A stretch of DNA of 64,000 nucleotides from CAYMPH01 sp964529415 (GTDB taxonomy: Bacteria > Spirochaetota > UBA4802 > UBA5550), in the NCBI GenBank assembly GCA_964529415.1, contig CAZGWD010000011.1:62001-126000 (forward strand). Reading direction: 5' to 3'. Every line of letters starts with the position of its first letter. Position 1 is the stretch's first letter. The position numbers and the translations under genes were made by a program. Below the pieces are notes generated by a model. The model was given only the letters and a program-made list of their open reading frames with translations, had not been told where the DNA came from and did not search any database. This document shows, piece by piece, positions 1 to 8,124 of the stretch.

Positions 1-430
1 GGTTGCACAGGTTCGGAATGCGCCTATAATTGTTCAGAATGTAGTAACTTACGATGTTGTAATCCGCGTGGATAATTCTGATTTAAAACTCAAGCCTGGA
101 ATGACTGCCAATTCTTCAATTGTAACAACCCGTAAATCCGATGCGCTTAAAATTTTAAATTCATCTTTAAGATTTAAATATTCTGATAAAACTTCATCGA
201 AACCGGAAGTTAAACCGGAACTTAAGACCGGAAGCGGGCAGAGCATTTGGATTCTTGACAAAGGAAAACCTAAACGCATAAAAATTAAAACCGGAATCAG
301 CGATGGCACATATACTGAATTAGTTTCAGGTGATATAAAAGAAGGGGATGAGATTATTATCGAAATTATCTCAAAAACAAAAAAACAGACAACTTCTCCA
401 ATTTCCGGCGGACAGCCGAGGATGCGTTAA
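1..430 (+). CDS. MacA/HlyD-type periplasmic adaptor, C-terminal part (5' truncated)
   Basis: The reading frame is open from base 2 and ends at 430, so only about the last 142 residues are present. The stretch around 'NVVTYDVVI' and 'LKPGMTANSSI' is the typical beta-barrel to membrane-proximal region of MacA-like membrane fusion proteins. Such proteins link an inner-membrane ABC transporter to an outer-membrane channel. The tail is polar and lysine-rich. The macB-type ATPase gene starts 2 bases after the stop codon, so the three genes are surely one operon. The family call rests on these motifs and the context; the substrate is unknown. Confidence 0.85.
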   Translation, partial: VAQVRNAPIIVQNVVTYDVVIRVDNSDLKLKPGMTANSSIVTTRKSDALKILNSSLRFKYSDKTSSKPEVKPELKTGSGQSIWILDKGKPKRIKIKTGISDGTYTELVSGDIKEGDEIIIEIISKTKKQTTSPISGGQPRMR

Positions 431-432
431 TT

Positions 433-1134
433 ATGGAGCTGATCGAAACGCAAAATCTTGCTAAAATTTACAGGCTGGGCGATGTGGAAGTCGGTGCTTT
501 AAAGGATGTATCTCTCACAATTAAACAGGGTGAGTTTGTTTCAATTATGGGGCATTCCGGTTCAGGTAAATCCACACTCATGAATATTCTCGGCTGCCTT
601 GATAAGCCGACACGAGGGAGATATCTTCTTGAAGGAATTGATATAGGTAATCTGGACCGGGATCAGCTTTCAGCAATTAGAAGTAAAAAAATAGGTTTTG
701 TTTTTCAGGGATTTAATCTTCTGTCGCGCACTTCAGCTATTGAAAATGTTGAACTGCCTATGATGTACTGCGGAACACCGCTTGCAGAAAGAAAAAAGAA
801 AGCAAAAAGAGCATTGATGAGCGTTGGTCTTGAAGGACGGGAACATCATCATCCGAATCAGCTATCCGGAGGTCAGCAGCAGCGTGTTGCAATAGCACGC
901 GCTCTTGTTAATGATGCTCCCATAATTCTTGCTGATGAGCCAACCGGAAATCTCGATTCAAAAACCAGCGATGAAATTATGGATCTTTTTACAAAATTAA
1001 ATGAAGTATCGAATATAACTATTATTCTGGTAACTCACGAACCGGATATAGCCCAATACAGCAGGCGCATAATAAAATTCCTTGATGGAAACATCATAAG
1101 CGATAAACCGGTAAAAAAACAGGTAAAGAAATGA
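433..1134 (+). CDS. MacB/LolD-type ABC transporter ATP-binding protein
   Basis: The 233-residue protein is a complete ABC ATPase. Visible are the Walker A motif GHSGSGKS (about residues 40-47), the Q-loop, the signature LSGGQQQR, the Walker B segment IILADEP and the switch histidine in VTHEP. It would power a MacAB-type tripartite exporter from the cytoplasmic side of the inner membrane. It begins 2 bases after the adaptor gene and overlaps the permease gene by 4 bases (ATGA), which implies translational coupling. In many MacB proteins ATPase and permease are fused; here they are separate, as in LolCDE or YknXYZ systems. Confidence 0.93.
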   Translation: MELIETQNLAKIYRLGDVEVGALKDVSLTIKQGEFVSIMGHSGSGKSTLMNILGCLDKPTRGRYLLEGIDIGNLDRDQLSAIRSKKIGFVFQGFNLLSRTSAIENVELPMMYCGTPLAERKKKAKRALMSVGLEGREHHHPNQLSGGQQQRVAIARALVNDAPIILADEPTGNLDSKTSDEIMDLFTKLNEVSNITIILVTHEPDIAQYSRRIIKFLDGNIISDKPVKKQVKK

Positions 1135-2360
1135 TAGATGTTTCATCAGCTGTAAAAATATCGTTCAGCGCGTTGAGAGTAAATAAAATGCGTTCAGCCC
1201 TGACCATGCTTGGTATAATAATCGGAGTAGGAGCTGTAATTACAATGCTTGCAGTGGGCACTGGAGCGAGCAAGCAGATAGCAGAGCAGATTTCGAGTAT
1301 GGGAAGTAACCTCCTGATGGTGCTTCCCGGATCAACAACTTCAGGCGGAGCGCGTATGGGCTCAGGAACCCAGTCCACCCTGTCTTTTGCAGATTCGGAA
1401 GCCATACTTAAAGAATGCGATGCAGTTGAAGATGCTGCTCCGAGCCTGAATGGCGTTGCCCAGATTGTTTACGGGAATCAGAACTGGTCAACCAATGTTG
1501 TAGGCACCACTCCGAATATGCTCAATGTGAGAGACTGGTCTCTGGAGTCAGGACGGTCCTTTCTTGATTCAGACGTGAAAACATCTGCAAAATTCGCAAT
1601 ACTTGGTCAGACTATTGTTGATAATCTTTTCGGTGATATTGATCCAGTTGGAAATGTTATCAGAATTAAAAATGTTCCTTTTGTCATAGTCGGAGTTCTC
1701 GGCAGAAAGGGCCAATCCGCAAATGGCCAGGATCAGGATGATACTATACTTGTTCCTTTAACTACAGCTCAGAAAAAATTATTCGGAACAGCTTTTCCCG
1801 GTATGGTAAGGGTTATAACTGTAAAGGCTAAAAGCGCAGATGATCTTCCTGCAGCTGAAGCTCAGATACTTTCTCTGCTCAGGCAGCGTCATCATATAGG
1901 TCAGAAGCAGGATAATGATTTTTCCATCAGAAATCTGACTCAGATTATGGAAACAGCTCAGCAGTCATCGAATGTAATGACAATGCTTCTTGCTGCAATA
2001 GCATCTGTATCTCTTCTTGTCGGCGGTATCGGCATTATGAATATTATGCTTGTATCTGTAACAGAAAGAACCCGGGAAATAGGCATTCGAATGTCAGTAG
2101 GCGCGAAAACATGGGATATCAGAATACAGTTTATTATTGAAGCAATAACTCTTTCTCTTATGGGAGGCGTTGCCGGTATTATTATTGGACTAACAACATC
2201 GCAGCTCCTGTCAGAGCTTGCAGGCTGGACTACAGTTGTTTCAGTTCTTTCAATTATTCTTGCGTTCAGTTTTTCAGGTTTGGTTGGAATTTTCTTCGGA
2301 TTTTATCCTGCATATAAAGCCTCTCTTCTTGATCCAATTGAAGCATTAAGATACGAGTAA
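1131..2360 (+). CDS. MacB/FtsX-family ABC transporter permease
   Basis: The 409-residue membrane protein has one N-terminal transmembrane helix ('LTMLGIIIGVGAVITMLAVG'), a large periplasmic MacB_PCD-like domain (about residues 45-260) and three C-terminal helices of the FtsX domain. The motif 'GGIGIMNIMLVSVTERTREI' is characteristic of MacB permeases. Together with the two preceding genes it forms a complete adaptor-ATPase-permease exporter that lacks only the outer-membrane channel in this window. MacB-type pumps move peptides, macrolides or lipoproteins by mechanotransmission; nothing here shows which. Confidence 0.93.
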   Translation: MIDVSSAVKISFSALRVNKMRSALTMLGIIIGVGAVITMLAVGTGASKQIAEQISSMGSNLLMVLPGSTTSGGARMGSGTQSTLSFADSEAILKECDAVEDAAPSLNGVAQIVYGNQNWSTNVVGTTPNMLNVRDWSLESGRSFLDSDVKTSAKFAILGQTIVDNLFGDIDPVGNVIRIKNVPFVIVGVLGRKGQSANGQDQDDTILVPLTTAQKKLFGTAFPGMVRVITVKAKSADDLPAAEAQILSLLRQRHHIGQKQDNDFSIRNLTQIMETAQQSSNVMTMLLAAIASVSLLVGGIGIMNIMLVSVTERTREIGIRMSVGAKTWDIRIQFIIEAITLSLMGGVAGIIIGLTTSQLLSELAGWTTVVSVLSIILAFSFSGLVGIFFGFYPAYKASLLDPIEALRYE

Positions 2361-2398
2361 ATCTTCACTAATCGATTTATCTTTTTTCCCTTAAAAAA

Positions 2399-2539
2399 TG
2401 TGTAAGACATGGGGATATGGGGATTGAAGAGATGTGGGGGATGTTTAACAATATGCTTTTTCAAATCTTTTTTTAATTTTTTGCCATTTTTTATCCCCAT
2501 TATCTCCTCTATCTCTTCAATCTCCTTTTCTTATACATT
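2399..2539. repeat. Intergenic palindromic element, family A, copy 1 (about 141 bp)
   Basis: The left arm starts TGTGTAAGA and is purine-rich with GGGGAT/GAAGAGAT repeats. The right arm is the imperfect reverse complement, ending CTTTTCTTATACA. A T-rich centre separates them. No coding potential is apparent. A second copy of the same design and length lies at 62052-62191. It looks like a small non-autonomous (MITE-like) or extragenic palindromic repeat. It fills most of the gap between the permease gene and the small gene at 2640. Confidence 0.6.
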
Positions 2540-2639
2540 TTGCTTTTATACAGAAATTCTTTTAATGAATAATTACTGTATAAAAATTTACTCAATTCCG
2601 ATAATAAATGTGTAAAAAACTTTTATCCGGAGAAATAAT

Positions 2640-2771
2640 ATGAAATGCACAAAATGCGGCGCTGAAATAAATAGTCTTAACCATTTTTACATCCCGGTTA
2701 AAAATATAAAAGACGGACTTAGGCTTTGTTTTAAATGCGCAAGAGAAGAAAAATATATCACACTTGTATAG
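2640..2771 (+). CDS. Small zinc-ribbon-like protein (43 aa)
   Basis: A 43-residue ORF starts with ATG at 2640 behind a GGAG sequence (2628-2631). It carries two CxxC pairs, C3-x2-C6 and C30-x2-C33, the layout of a single zinc ribbon. No further domain is present, and the rest is basic with the tail 'REEKYITLV'. The well-placed ribosome binding site and paired cysteines support it as a real gene. Its function cannot be named; nucleic-acid or protein binding would be usual for such mini-ribbons. Confidence 0.55.
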   Translation: MKCTKCGAEINSLNHFYIPVKNIKDGLRLCFKCAREEKYITLV

Positions 2772-2772
2772 A

Positions 2773-2935
2773 TTGGGTTATTTTGATTTAATAAGGAAAA
2801 AAGTCCTTGGAAATTTAGATAAAGTGTAACCCATACGCCCGGTTTATTGTATAACCTATACACCCTTTGGGGAGAGTCTCAAGGATAGTGGAGCGCCAGG
2901 ATGCTCTTCTTTCCTTAAGAATTCAGTAACGCCGA
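2773..2935 (+). ncRNA. Candidate structured non-coding RNA (family not recognised)
   Basis: The sequence can fold into a closed rod with branches. Closing pairs are GTTA/TAAC (2777-2780 with about 2927-2930), TTGA/TCAG and the 7-bp TAAGGAA/TTCCTTA. Inside are TCCTTG (2813-2818) with CAAGGA (2880-2885), GTGTA/TACAC, GGTT/AACC, and a GAGC/GCTC hairpin near 2891-2905. A good promoter for the next gene lies downstream, so this is not that gene's leader. I do not recognise a 6S, SRP or riboswitch consensus. The strand is inferred from the direction of the neighbours. Confidence 0.3.
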
Positions 2936-2990
2936 AATTATCCTGTTAAACCACACTCTAAAAAATCAAAAATTTTTCAATGATTTATGA

Positions 2991-3019
2991 TTGACATAAT
3001 AACTATTTTTTAATATAAA
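2991..3019 (+). promoter_or_regulatory. Sigma-70-type promoter for the HEAT-repeat gene
   Basis: A consensus -35 TTGACA (2991-2996) and a -10 TATAAA (3014-3019) are separated by exactly 17 bases. They lie 30 bases upstream of the ATG at 3049, which is preceded by a GGAG site at 3037-3040. Confidence 0.6.
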
Positions 3020-3048
3020 GAATCAATCAATATAATGGAGAATAAAAA

Positions 3049-3483
3049 ATGAAAAAATTCAGTATAATAATACTTTTCGGAATGATAATTGCAGCTGCTG
3101 CTTTGTTCGCACAATCAGTTGCTGATTTAACAGCATCTAAAGACGAAAAAACTATAATTGCCGCTGCAGACTGGGCTGGCTCAAAACAGGAAAAAGCTGC
3201 AATACCAAATCTGATTAATCTACTTGATGATTCAAGGGAAGCAGTACGCATAAATGCTGTAACTGCCCTCGGTTATATCGGAGACGAAAGCGCAGTTGAA
3301 GCAGTTAATAAATGTTTTCTCAATGATCAGAGCGCGGAAGTCCGATACGCAGGTATTCTTGCATCCTTCAGAATCGGATCGAAGAATTCCATCTCTTCCT
3401 GGAAACAGGCAAAAGAAAAAGAATCGGATCCATATGTTCTGGATATATTGAAAAAACTTGAAGAAAAAGCTACTGGCAAATAA
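3049..3483 (+). CDS. Secreted HEAT-repeat protein
   Basis: The 144-residue protein begins with a clear signal peptide (MKK, hydrophobic core, cleavage near 'LFAQS' at about residue 23). The mature part consists of HEAT-type helical repeats: 'AAIPNLINLLDD..EAVRINAVTALGYIGD' is a canonical unit, followed by two weaker ones. HEAT repeats make a protein-binding solenoid, so a periplasmic scaffolding role is likely. It is monocistronic, with its own promoter and a terminator hairpin at 3511-3535. Confidence 0.75.
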   Translation: MKKFSIIILFGMIIAAAALFAQSVADLTASKDEKTIIAAADWAGSKQEKAAIPNLINLLDDSREAVRINAVTALGYIGDESAVEAVNKCFLNDQSAEVRYAGILASFRIGSKNSISSWKQAKEKESDPYVLDILKKLEEKATGK

Positions 3484-3510
3484 TTTAATTTTTTAAATTT
3501 TAAAATAATC

Positions 3511-3544
3511 GGGATGCTCTTATTAAAGGCATCCCTGTTTTTTT
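3511..3544 (+). terminator. Rho-independent terminator after the HEAT-repeat gene
   Basis: The stem GGGATGC/GCATCCC (3511-3517 with 3529-3535) is followed by TGTTTTTTTT. The T run directly precedes the GGGAGGG ribosome binding site of the next gene. Confidence 0.7.
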
Positions 3545-3557
3545 GGGAGGGTTCCAA

Positions 3558-4364
3558 TTGGGAGCTGAAGAAATAAAATATCTGGTGTTTGATGTTGAAA
3601 GCGTTCCTGATGGAGCTCTCATTAAAAAAGTAAAGTATTCATCTGAAGATATCAGCGAAGAGCAGGCTATTGAACTTTTTATGAAGGAAATTTCAGATTC
3701 AACCGGAGGAGTTTCTGAATTTATTCCTGTTACATTCCAGTATCCTGTTGCAATTTGCGTGGCAAAAGTTCGGGCGGATTTTTCGCTTGCTGATATAGTA
3801 TGTCTTGATGAACCGGATTACAAAACCCGAGAAATGGTAAGGATGTTCTGGTTTGGAATTGAGGATATTTATAACGACGCGTCATTCGTAACTTTCAACG
3901 GCAGAGGATTCGATATCCCGATTCTCGAGCTTATGGCATACAGATACGGCTTTACCGCAAAAAGACATTTCAAGGATAAATTTGCAGGCCGGTTCAGGTT
4001 CGGAACAAAACACATAGATCTGCAGGATTGGATTTCAAATTACAGCGCTATTAAAATGAACGGCGGCCTTAACATGCTTGCAAAAGTGATAGGCAAGCCT
4101 GGTAAAATGTCTACAAAAGGAAATGAAGTTTACGGTCTGTTTAAAGAAGGGCGCATTAAAGATATTAATGACTACTGCATTCATGATGTTCTTGACACGT
4201 ATTTTGTTTTTCTCAGAACCAGGGTAATGATAGGAGAGCTGTCTCTTGTCAAGGAACAGGAGCTGGTTAAAAATACAAAAAAATATATTGAGGATAACCT
4301 TGAAAAAATTCCTGCAATGAAAGAATACTATGACAATTGGGGCGACTGGGAACCCTGGCCCTGA
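3558..4364 (+). CDS. Predicted PolB-like 3'-5' exonuclease
   Basis: The protein of about 268 residues matches the family of stand-alone 3'-5' exonucleases related to the PolB proofreading domain (DnaQ fold). ExoI is 'FDVES' near the N-terminus, ExoII is 'TFNGRGFDIPIL' and ExoIII is 'YCIHDVLDTYFVFLR' with its YxxxD-type spacing. These acidic residues bind two metal ions for hydrolysis of DNA or RNA ends. I place the start at TTG 3558 because a strong GGGAGGG site lies 7 bases upstream; an in-frame TTG at 3543 would lie inside the preceding terminator. The exact substrate is unknown. Confidence 0.82.
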   Translation: MGAEEIKYLVFDVESVPDGALIKKVKYSSEDISEEQAIELFMKEISDSTGGVSEFIPVTFQYPVAICVAKVRADFSLADIVCLDEPDYKTREMVRMFWFGIEDIYNDASFVTFNGRGFDIPILELMAYRYGFTAKRHFKDKFAGRFRFGTKHIDLQDWISNYSAIKMNGGLNMLAKVIGKPGKMSTKGNEVYGLFKEGRIKDINDYCIHDVLDTYFVFLRTRVMIGELSLVKEQELVKNTKKYIEDNLEKIPAMKEYYDNWGDWEPWP

Positions 4365-4462
4365 AAATAAATAATATAAACTTCCTTATTATAAATTATT
4401 GACAATATTTTTTGAATGTATTATACTGAATTTATGGATGATATATATGGAGGATTAAAAAA

Positions 4463-4831
4463 ATGAAAGCAAAGGCAAAGCCGGTGAAGAAAGCTAAGAT
4501 TGTTAAAAAAGCAGCGGTAAAAGCATCGAAAAAATCAGCAGCTTCCAAGAAAAAAAGTGTATTAAAAAAAACGAAGCTTGTCAAGTCGACTAAGGTTGTT
4601 AAAAAAACAAAGCTTGTCAAGGCAGCAAAGATCGTTAAGAAAGTTAAAGCTGTAAAAGCTGTAAAAAAAGCTAAGCCGGTCAAGGCTGTAAAAATTGTTA
4701 AGAAAGTTAAATCTGCAGTGAAAAAACCGAAAGCAGCAGCTGTAGTTCAAAAAAGTAAAGCATCTGTCACCAATACTCCTATGACTGATTTTATTATTCA
4801 GAGAATAAGGAAGATCGAAAATCGTGGTTGA
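4463..4831 (+). CDS. Lysine/alanine-rich histone H1-like protein
   Basis: The 122-residue protein is about one third lysine. Residues 1-100 are low-complexity KKAK/VKKA/AKIVKK repeats, like the C-terminal tail of histone H1 or bacterial AlgP/HctB-type proteins. The last about 20 residues ('PMTDFIIQRIRKIENRG') form a non-repetitive amphipathic tail. It probably binds nucleic acid non-specifically. A GGAGG site precedes the ATG and a terminator hairpin follows. A second gene with a shorter lysine-rich head lies at 7464-8039. The repeats could also slip during replication, so length may vary between strains. Confidence 0.65.
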   Translation: MKAKAKPVKKAKIVKKAAVKASKKSAASKKKSVLKKTKLVKSTKVVKKTKLVKAAKIVKKVKAVKAVKKAKPVKAVKIVKKVKSAVKKPKAAAVVQKSKASVTNTPMTDFIIQRIRKIENRG

Positions 4832-4878
4832 TGCAGATTATAGTTTAATCTGATTCATCGGAATTGGTTATTCTAAAA

Positions 4879-4907
4879 AAAACCAGCGTTTTTTAATCGC
4901 TGGTTTT
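4879..4907. terminator. Bidirectional terminator hairpin
   Basis: The stem AAAACCAGCG/CGCTGGTTTT with a T-rich loop lies between the convergent genes at 4463-4831 (+) and 4933-5340 (-). A-rich and T-rich flanks make it usable from both sides. Confidence 0.7.
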
Positions 4908-4932
4908 CATTTAATAAGAATTGAGCTTATAT

Positions 4933-5340
4933 TTATTTTTTACTGTCCGGTTCAATTTTTGTTTCTTCAATTTTTTTAACATAAGCTTCAAATGCGTCCT
5001 TGCCTTCTGCATCCCAGAAATTTTTAAAATGTTTTCTGTTCTTTCTGGAATGCATGGTATTGCATCCGCTGCCGTGCATATGATTACCTCGATTTTTACC
5101 TCCTCCGTGACTGCCGAAGCTGCCGAAGAGAATTTTAGCAAGAATCACTATTGCAAATGCCTGCAGATAGGTTATGACTTTAAAGCCGAAAAGCTCCGGC
5201 ATTAGCCAGTTCCACAGCATCTGAAATACCCATCCGAATAATAGCGCAAATAATACCGCCAATGCAATTCCGCCTATAACCATTCCTGCAATTTTTAGAA
5301 TTTTTGTTCCTCTTCTTCCTGTAAATTCCATTGATCTCAT
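4933..5340 (-). CDS. Small membrane protein paired with an ECF sigma factor
   Basis: The 135-residue protein has two hydrophobic segments (about residues 17-40 and 53-72, including 'MLWNWLMPELFG' and 'ITYLQAFAIVILAKILFG') followed by a basic, His/Cys-containing cytoplasmic-looking tail. Proteins with this WNWLMP...LQAF pattern commonly occur next to small sigma-70 genes. Here the sigma gene ends 9 bases upstream. A role as membrane partner or anti-sigma-like regulator is an inference from this pairing, not from a recognised anti-sigma domain. Confidence 0.6.
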   Translation of the reverse strand: MRSMEFTGRRGTKILKIAGMVIGGIALAVLFALLFGWVFQMLWNWLMPELFGFKVITYLQAFAIVILAKILFGSFGSHGGGKNRGNHMHGSGCNTMHSRKNRKHFKNFWDAEGKDAFEAYVKKIEETKIEPDSKK

Positions 5341-5349
5341 AATATCCTC

Positions 5350-5895
5350 CTAAATATGTGTTTTTAAATGAATAAGTTTTCTGCTTATTTTGTTTATTGC
5401 CCGGGATTTTTTAGACAGTAAAGTTCCTAACGGCATATCCCAGTCATCTGAAATTTCTCTAAAAGATTTTCCTTCAAACTCAGTTAACACAATTAAAGCT
5501 TTGCTTTCCTCATCGAGAGATTCTATTGCGTTAAATATTTCGTCTCTGATATATTTTCTTTCGAATTCAGAAGCAGTGTCATATCTGCTGTCATGAAGTA
5601 AGTCTGATAAAGAAATATTATCTTTGTTGCTTTCATCGATCGATTTTTCGAATTTTCTTTTTTTAAGCATATCCACAACCCTGTTTCTCAATGACTGATA
5701 TATATATGCAGAAAGATTTTCTATAGGCATGGTTATATCAGCCTGATTAAAAAGGTTAAGCATGACATCCTGAACAATATCCTCCCCGTCTTTATCCGCA
5801 GCGTCATCGATTAAACCCCGTACATAGTTAACCATTTTTATCCGCTCGGATTTAAAGAAGTCAGTAAATTTACTGTTACTCTTTTCATCTCTCAT
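5350..5895 (-). CDS. ECF-type RNA polymerase sigma factor
   Basis: The 181-residue protein has sigma region 2 (about residues 15-85, 'AYIYQSLRNRVVDMLKKRK') and region 4 (about 120-170, 'EFEGKSFREISDDWDMPLGTLLSKKSRAINKI') with a helix-turn-helix. Region 1 and 3 are absent, as in ECF factors. It would direct RNA polymerase to a small regulon, possibly including its own operon with the membrane protein that follows. The signal sensed is unknown. Confidence 0.85.
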   Translation of the reverse strand: MRDEKSNSKFTDFFKSERIKMVNYVRGLIDDAADKDGEDIVQDVMLNLFNQADITMPIENLSAYIYQSLRNRVVDMLKKRKFEKSIDESNKDNISLSDLLHDSRYDTASEFERKYIRDEIFNAIESLDEESKALIVLTEFEGKSFREISDDWDMPLGTLLSKKSRAINKISRKLIHLKTHI

Positions 5896-6119
5896 ATCTT
5901 ACATGACTGTATTGCCTGATATTTATTGCATTAATTTTTTTAACTTTTATTTTTTTTTAACCTAATATAAATAAAATTGAAATTAAAATTAAACAGACAA
6001 AAAAATTAAATAAAAAGGCAGCATTTGTAGCTTTTGAATTTATTTCAAAATAAATTTTATTTGCAATTAAATGAGTTAAAAGAAATATCTCCTATTATAA
6101 AAATAAAAGGAGATATTGT

Positions 6120-6404
6120 ATGATAACACTCATTGCAACACTGAAAGTTAAAGACGGCAAAATGGATGAAGTTAAAGAAAAGTTAAACCAGATCGTTTCA
6201 CATATAAAAAAAACAGAACCGGGATGTCTTGAGTATATTCCTCATACTGTGAAAGGAGAAGCAAATACTATAGTTTTCTATGAGAAATATCTCGACAAGG
6301 ATGCACTTAAGATTCATTCAGCAGGTTTCGTTGAGAACTTTAAGGATGTATTGCCTCTGCTTGAGCCGGGCATGGATCTAAAAACCTGTTTTGAAATTAT
6401 TTAA
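6120..6404 (+). CDS. Antibiotic biosynthesis monooxygenase (ABM/YgiN-like) family protein
   Basis: The 94-residue protein has the dimeric ferredoxin-like fold pattern of the ABM superfamily: 'MITLIATLKVKDGKMDEVKEKLNQI' at the start, then 'EPGCLEYIPH' and 'FYEKYLDKDALKIHSAG'. Family members include quinol monooxygenases and heme-degrading enzymes, as well as many of unknown role. A GGAG site lies upstream. The stop codon directly abuts the start of the acetyltransferase gene, so the two are co-translated. Confidence 0.8.
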   Translation: MITLIATLKVKDGKMDEVKEKLNQIVSHIKKTEPGCLEYIPHTVKGEANTIVFYEKYLDKDALKIHSAGFVENFKDVLPLLEPGMDLKTCFEII

Positions 6405-6866
6405 ATGAAAACAGCAGACAAACCTCAAAAAAATGCTGATCAATATATAATTCGGCCTTATAATCAGAATGATATTCCTGATATAATTTCAATCCTGAAA
6501 GAAAATGATTTATATGATGAAAATGAAATTCTTTCAGATTTTTTTGTACTAAAGGATGATTTTTCTATTGTTGGAGTTGTTCAGCTTACTCCGTATCCGA
6601 CTTATTATTTTTTAAGTTATATGGCAATCCGTACTGATATGCAAAAAAAAGGAATTGGCGGATATTTAATAAACGGACTTTTATGCAGTATCGATAAACC
6701 GGTTTGTTTATATACAATATTACCGGAATTCTATGTAAAATTCGGCTTTAAAATTATAATGGATTCTGAAATTCTGCCTCCCAAAAATGAAGAGGTTTGC
6801 AGAATTTGTATGCCTGAAAAATGCAGAACCATGGAATATGTCTTGAATCAAGACCGTGTTAAATAA
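6405..6866 (+). CDS. GNAT-family N-acetyltransferase
   Basis: The 153-residue protein shows the GNAT core. The segment 'YFLSYMAIRTDMQKKGIGGYLINGLL' (about residues 67-92) contains the acetyl-CoA pyrophosphate-binding motif A (Q-x-x-G-I-G). It follows the ABM gene without a gap. The acceptor substrate cannot be predicted. The C-terminal part has three cysteines ('EEVCRICMPEKCR'), uncommon in the family and possibly a metal or thiol site. Confidence 0.8.
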   Translation: MKTADKPQKNADQYIIRPYNQNDIPDIISILKENDLYDENEILSDFFVLKDDFSIVGVVQLTPYPTYYFLSYMAIRTDMQKKGIGGYLINGLLCSIDKPVCLYTILPEFYVKFGFKIIMDSEILPPKNEEVCRICMPEKCRTMEYVLNQDRVK

Positions 6867-6887
6867 ATATTAATTTAATGGAAAAAA

Positions 6888-7421
6888 ATGGCAAAAAATT
6901 CAACAATTTATAAAGCAAATTTATCAATCGCAGATATCAGCAGGGATTATTATGCAGATCATCAGCTGACTCTTGCGTGTCATCCATCAGAGACTACTGA
7001 GCGTCTGATGATACGTATTCTTTCTTTTGTATTGAATGCAGATGATCGGCTGAATCCTGCAGGCGGAATATTCGAAGCTGATGAGCCTGATTTCTGGATG
7101 AAAGACCTCACCGGATCTATTGATCTCTGGATCGAGGTTGGTCAGCCTGATGAAAAAAGAATATTGAAAGCGTGTGGACGCTCCAATCAGGTTAAAATAT
7201 ATAATTACGGAACAAAATCTCAAATATGGGCAGATTCTATTGAAGCAAAAATTTCCAGGGCAAAGAATCTTTCATTATACAGTATAAATCCAGAATCCAG
7301 TAAAGAACTTGCATCTTTTGCAGAACGAAACATGGATTTACAGATTACAAAAGATGACGATGAGTTATGGATCCGGAGTAAAACCAATGCAGTTTCAATT
7401 GATATAACTGTTTTAAGGTGA
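6888..7421 (+). CDS. yaeQ: YaeQ family protein
   Basis: The 177-residue protein matches YaeQ along its length: 'IYKANLSIADISRDYYADHQLTLACHPSET' at the N-terminus, 'DEPDFWMKDLTGSIDLWIEVGQPDEKRI' in the middle and the helix 'FAERNMDLQITKDDDELWI' near the end. YaeQ has a PD-(D/E)xK nuclease-like fold and is of unclear cellular function. The gene lies 21 bases after the acetyltransferase and probably belongs to the same transcript. Confidence 0.88.
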   Translation: MAKNSTIYKANLSIADISRDYYADHQLTLACHPSETTERLMIRILSFVLNADDRLNPAGGIFEADEPDFWMKDLTGSIDLWIEVGQPDEKRILKACGRSNQVKIYNYGTKSQIWADSIEAKISRAKNLSLYSINPESSKELASFAERNMDLQITKDDDELWIRSKTNAVSIDITVLR

Positions 7422-7463
7422 ATATAATTTATTTATTTAGAAATAAACACGAAGGGGGGATTT

Positions 7464-8039
7464 ATGAAAAAAAAAGCAAGTGCTTCTAAAAAATCAACAA
7501 GTGCTAAAACTAAAAAATTTGTAAAAAGTGTAAAAAAAATAACAGCAGTAAAGAGTATAAAAAAGCCTTCAGTTAAAAACAGCAATGTAAATGACGTTCT
7601 GGTGAAACAGCTGAATACAATGATTAAAGACATAAATGAGCAGGGGCTGAAGTTTCTGATTTCACAGGCGCAGGTGATTCTTCACAATATGAAGGTTGTT
7701 GAAACGATTAAAGACCGCAAAAACACTCCAGACCAGATTGGAATTACTGGATTAATTCCTGATAAAACCAAAATAGAAGTTAAAGAGGCAGAGGATAATA
7801 GCTATTTTATTATAATAATTAGCGGTGCAAGACTTTTCTTTTCCCTTGAGCAGATGAGAAAGATTGTAAATATTTGTCATTCTTCCGGAAATGAAAAAGA
7901 AGGCTCTTCGCGTCTGCACAACTGGTTTAAACAAAACAGAAAAGATGTTCTGGATGATGCAAAAATTTATGGGGATACAGATCAGGCTCTTGATACAATA
8001 TATAAATTCATAGTCAGCAAATATGCTGTTAAAAAATAA
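7464..8039 (+). CDS. Protein with lysine-rich head and unknown C-terminal domain
   Basis: The 191-residue protein starts with a lysine/serine-rich disordered head (residues 1-40, with KKxxASAKKxxS-type repeats). A predicted alpha/beta domain follows (about 45-191) with no motif I recognise. A strong AAGGGGGG site precedes the ATG. The head resembles the repeats of the protein at 4463-4831 and suggests nucleic-acid or acidic-surface binding. Its C-terminal segment 'LHNWFKQNRKDVLDDAKIYGD' looks helical. Function unknown. Confidence 0.6.
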   Translation: MKKKASASKKSTSAKTKKFVKSVKKITAVKSIKKPSVKNSNVNDVLVKQLNTMIKDINEQGLKFLISQAQVILHNMKVVETIKDRKNTPDQIGITGLIPDKTKIEVKEAEDNSYFIIIISGARLFFSLEQMRKIVNICHSSGNEKEGSSRLHNWFKQNRKDVLDDAKIYGDTDQALDTIYKFIVSKYAVKK

Positions 8040-8074
8040 GATCGCACTGTTTTTCCTGTTTTTCAGAAAATTTA

Positions 8075-8103
8075 TTGACACATTCTATAATTAAATTTAT
8101 CTG
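8075..8103 (+). promoter_or_regulatory. Possible promoter upstream of the tRNA-Asn repeat array
   Basis: A perfect -35 TTGACA (8075-8080) is followed after 17 bases by TATCTG (8098-8103), a weak -10. The first tRNA-like unit starts 22 bases later at 8125. If active, it would transcribe the five truncated units together with the intact tRNA. Confidence 0.35.
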
Positions 8104-8124
8104 GTTATCAGCTTCAAGAAATAT

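Noticed and set aside
2409..2615. Hydrophobic plus-strand ORF and its minus-strand counterpart at 2303-2500
   Set aside because: Both fall on the palindromic repeat and poly-T tract. The Phe/Leu/Ser composition follows from base composition, with no ribosome binding site.
4432..4750. Minus-strand ORFs of Phe/Leu-rich composition opposite the lysine-rich gene
   Set aside because: They are antisense shadows of AAG/AAA lysine codons; the plus-strand gene has a GGAGG site and terminator.
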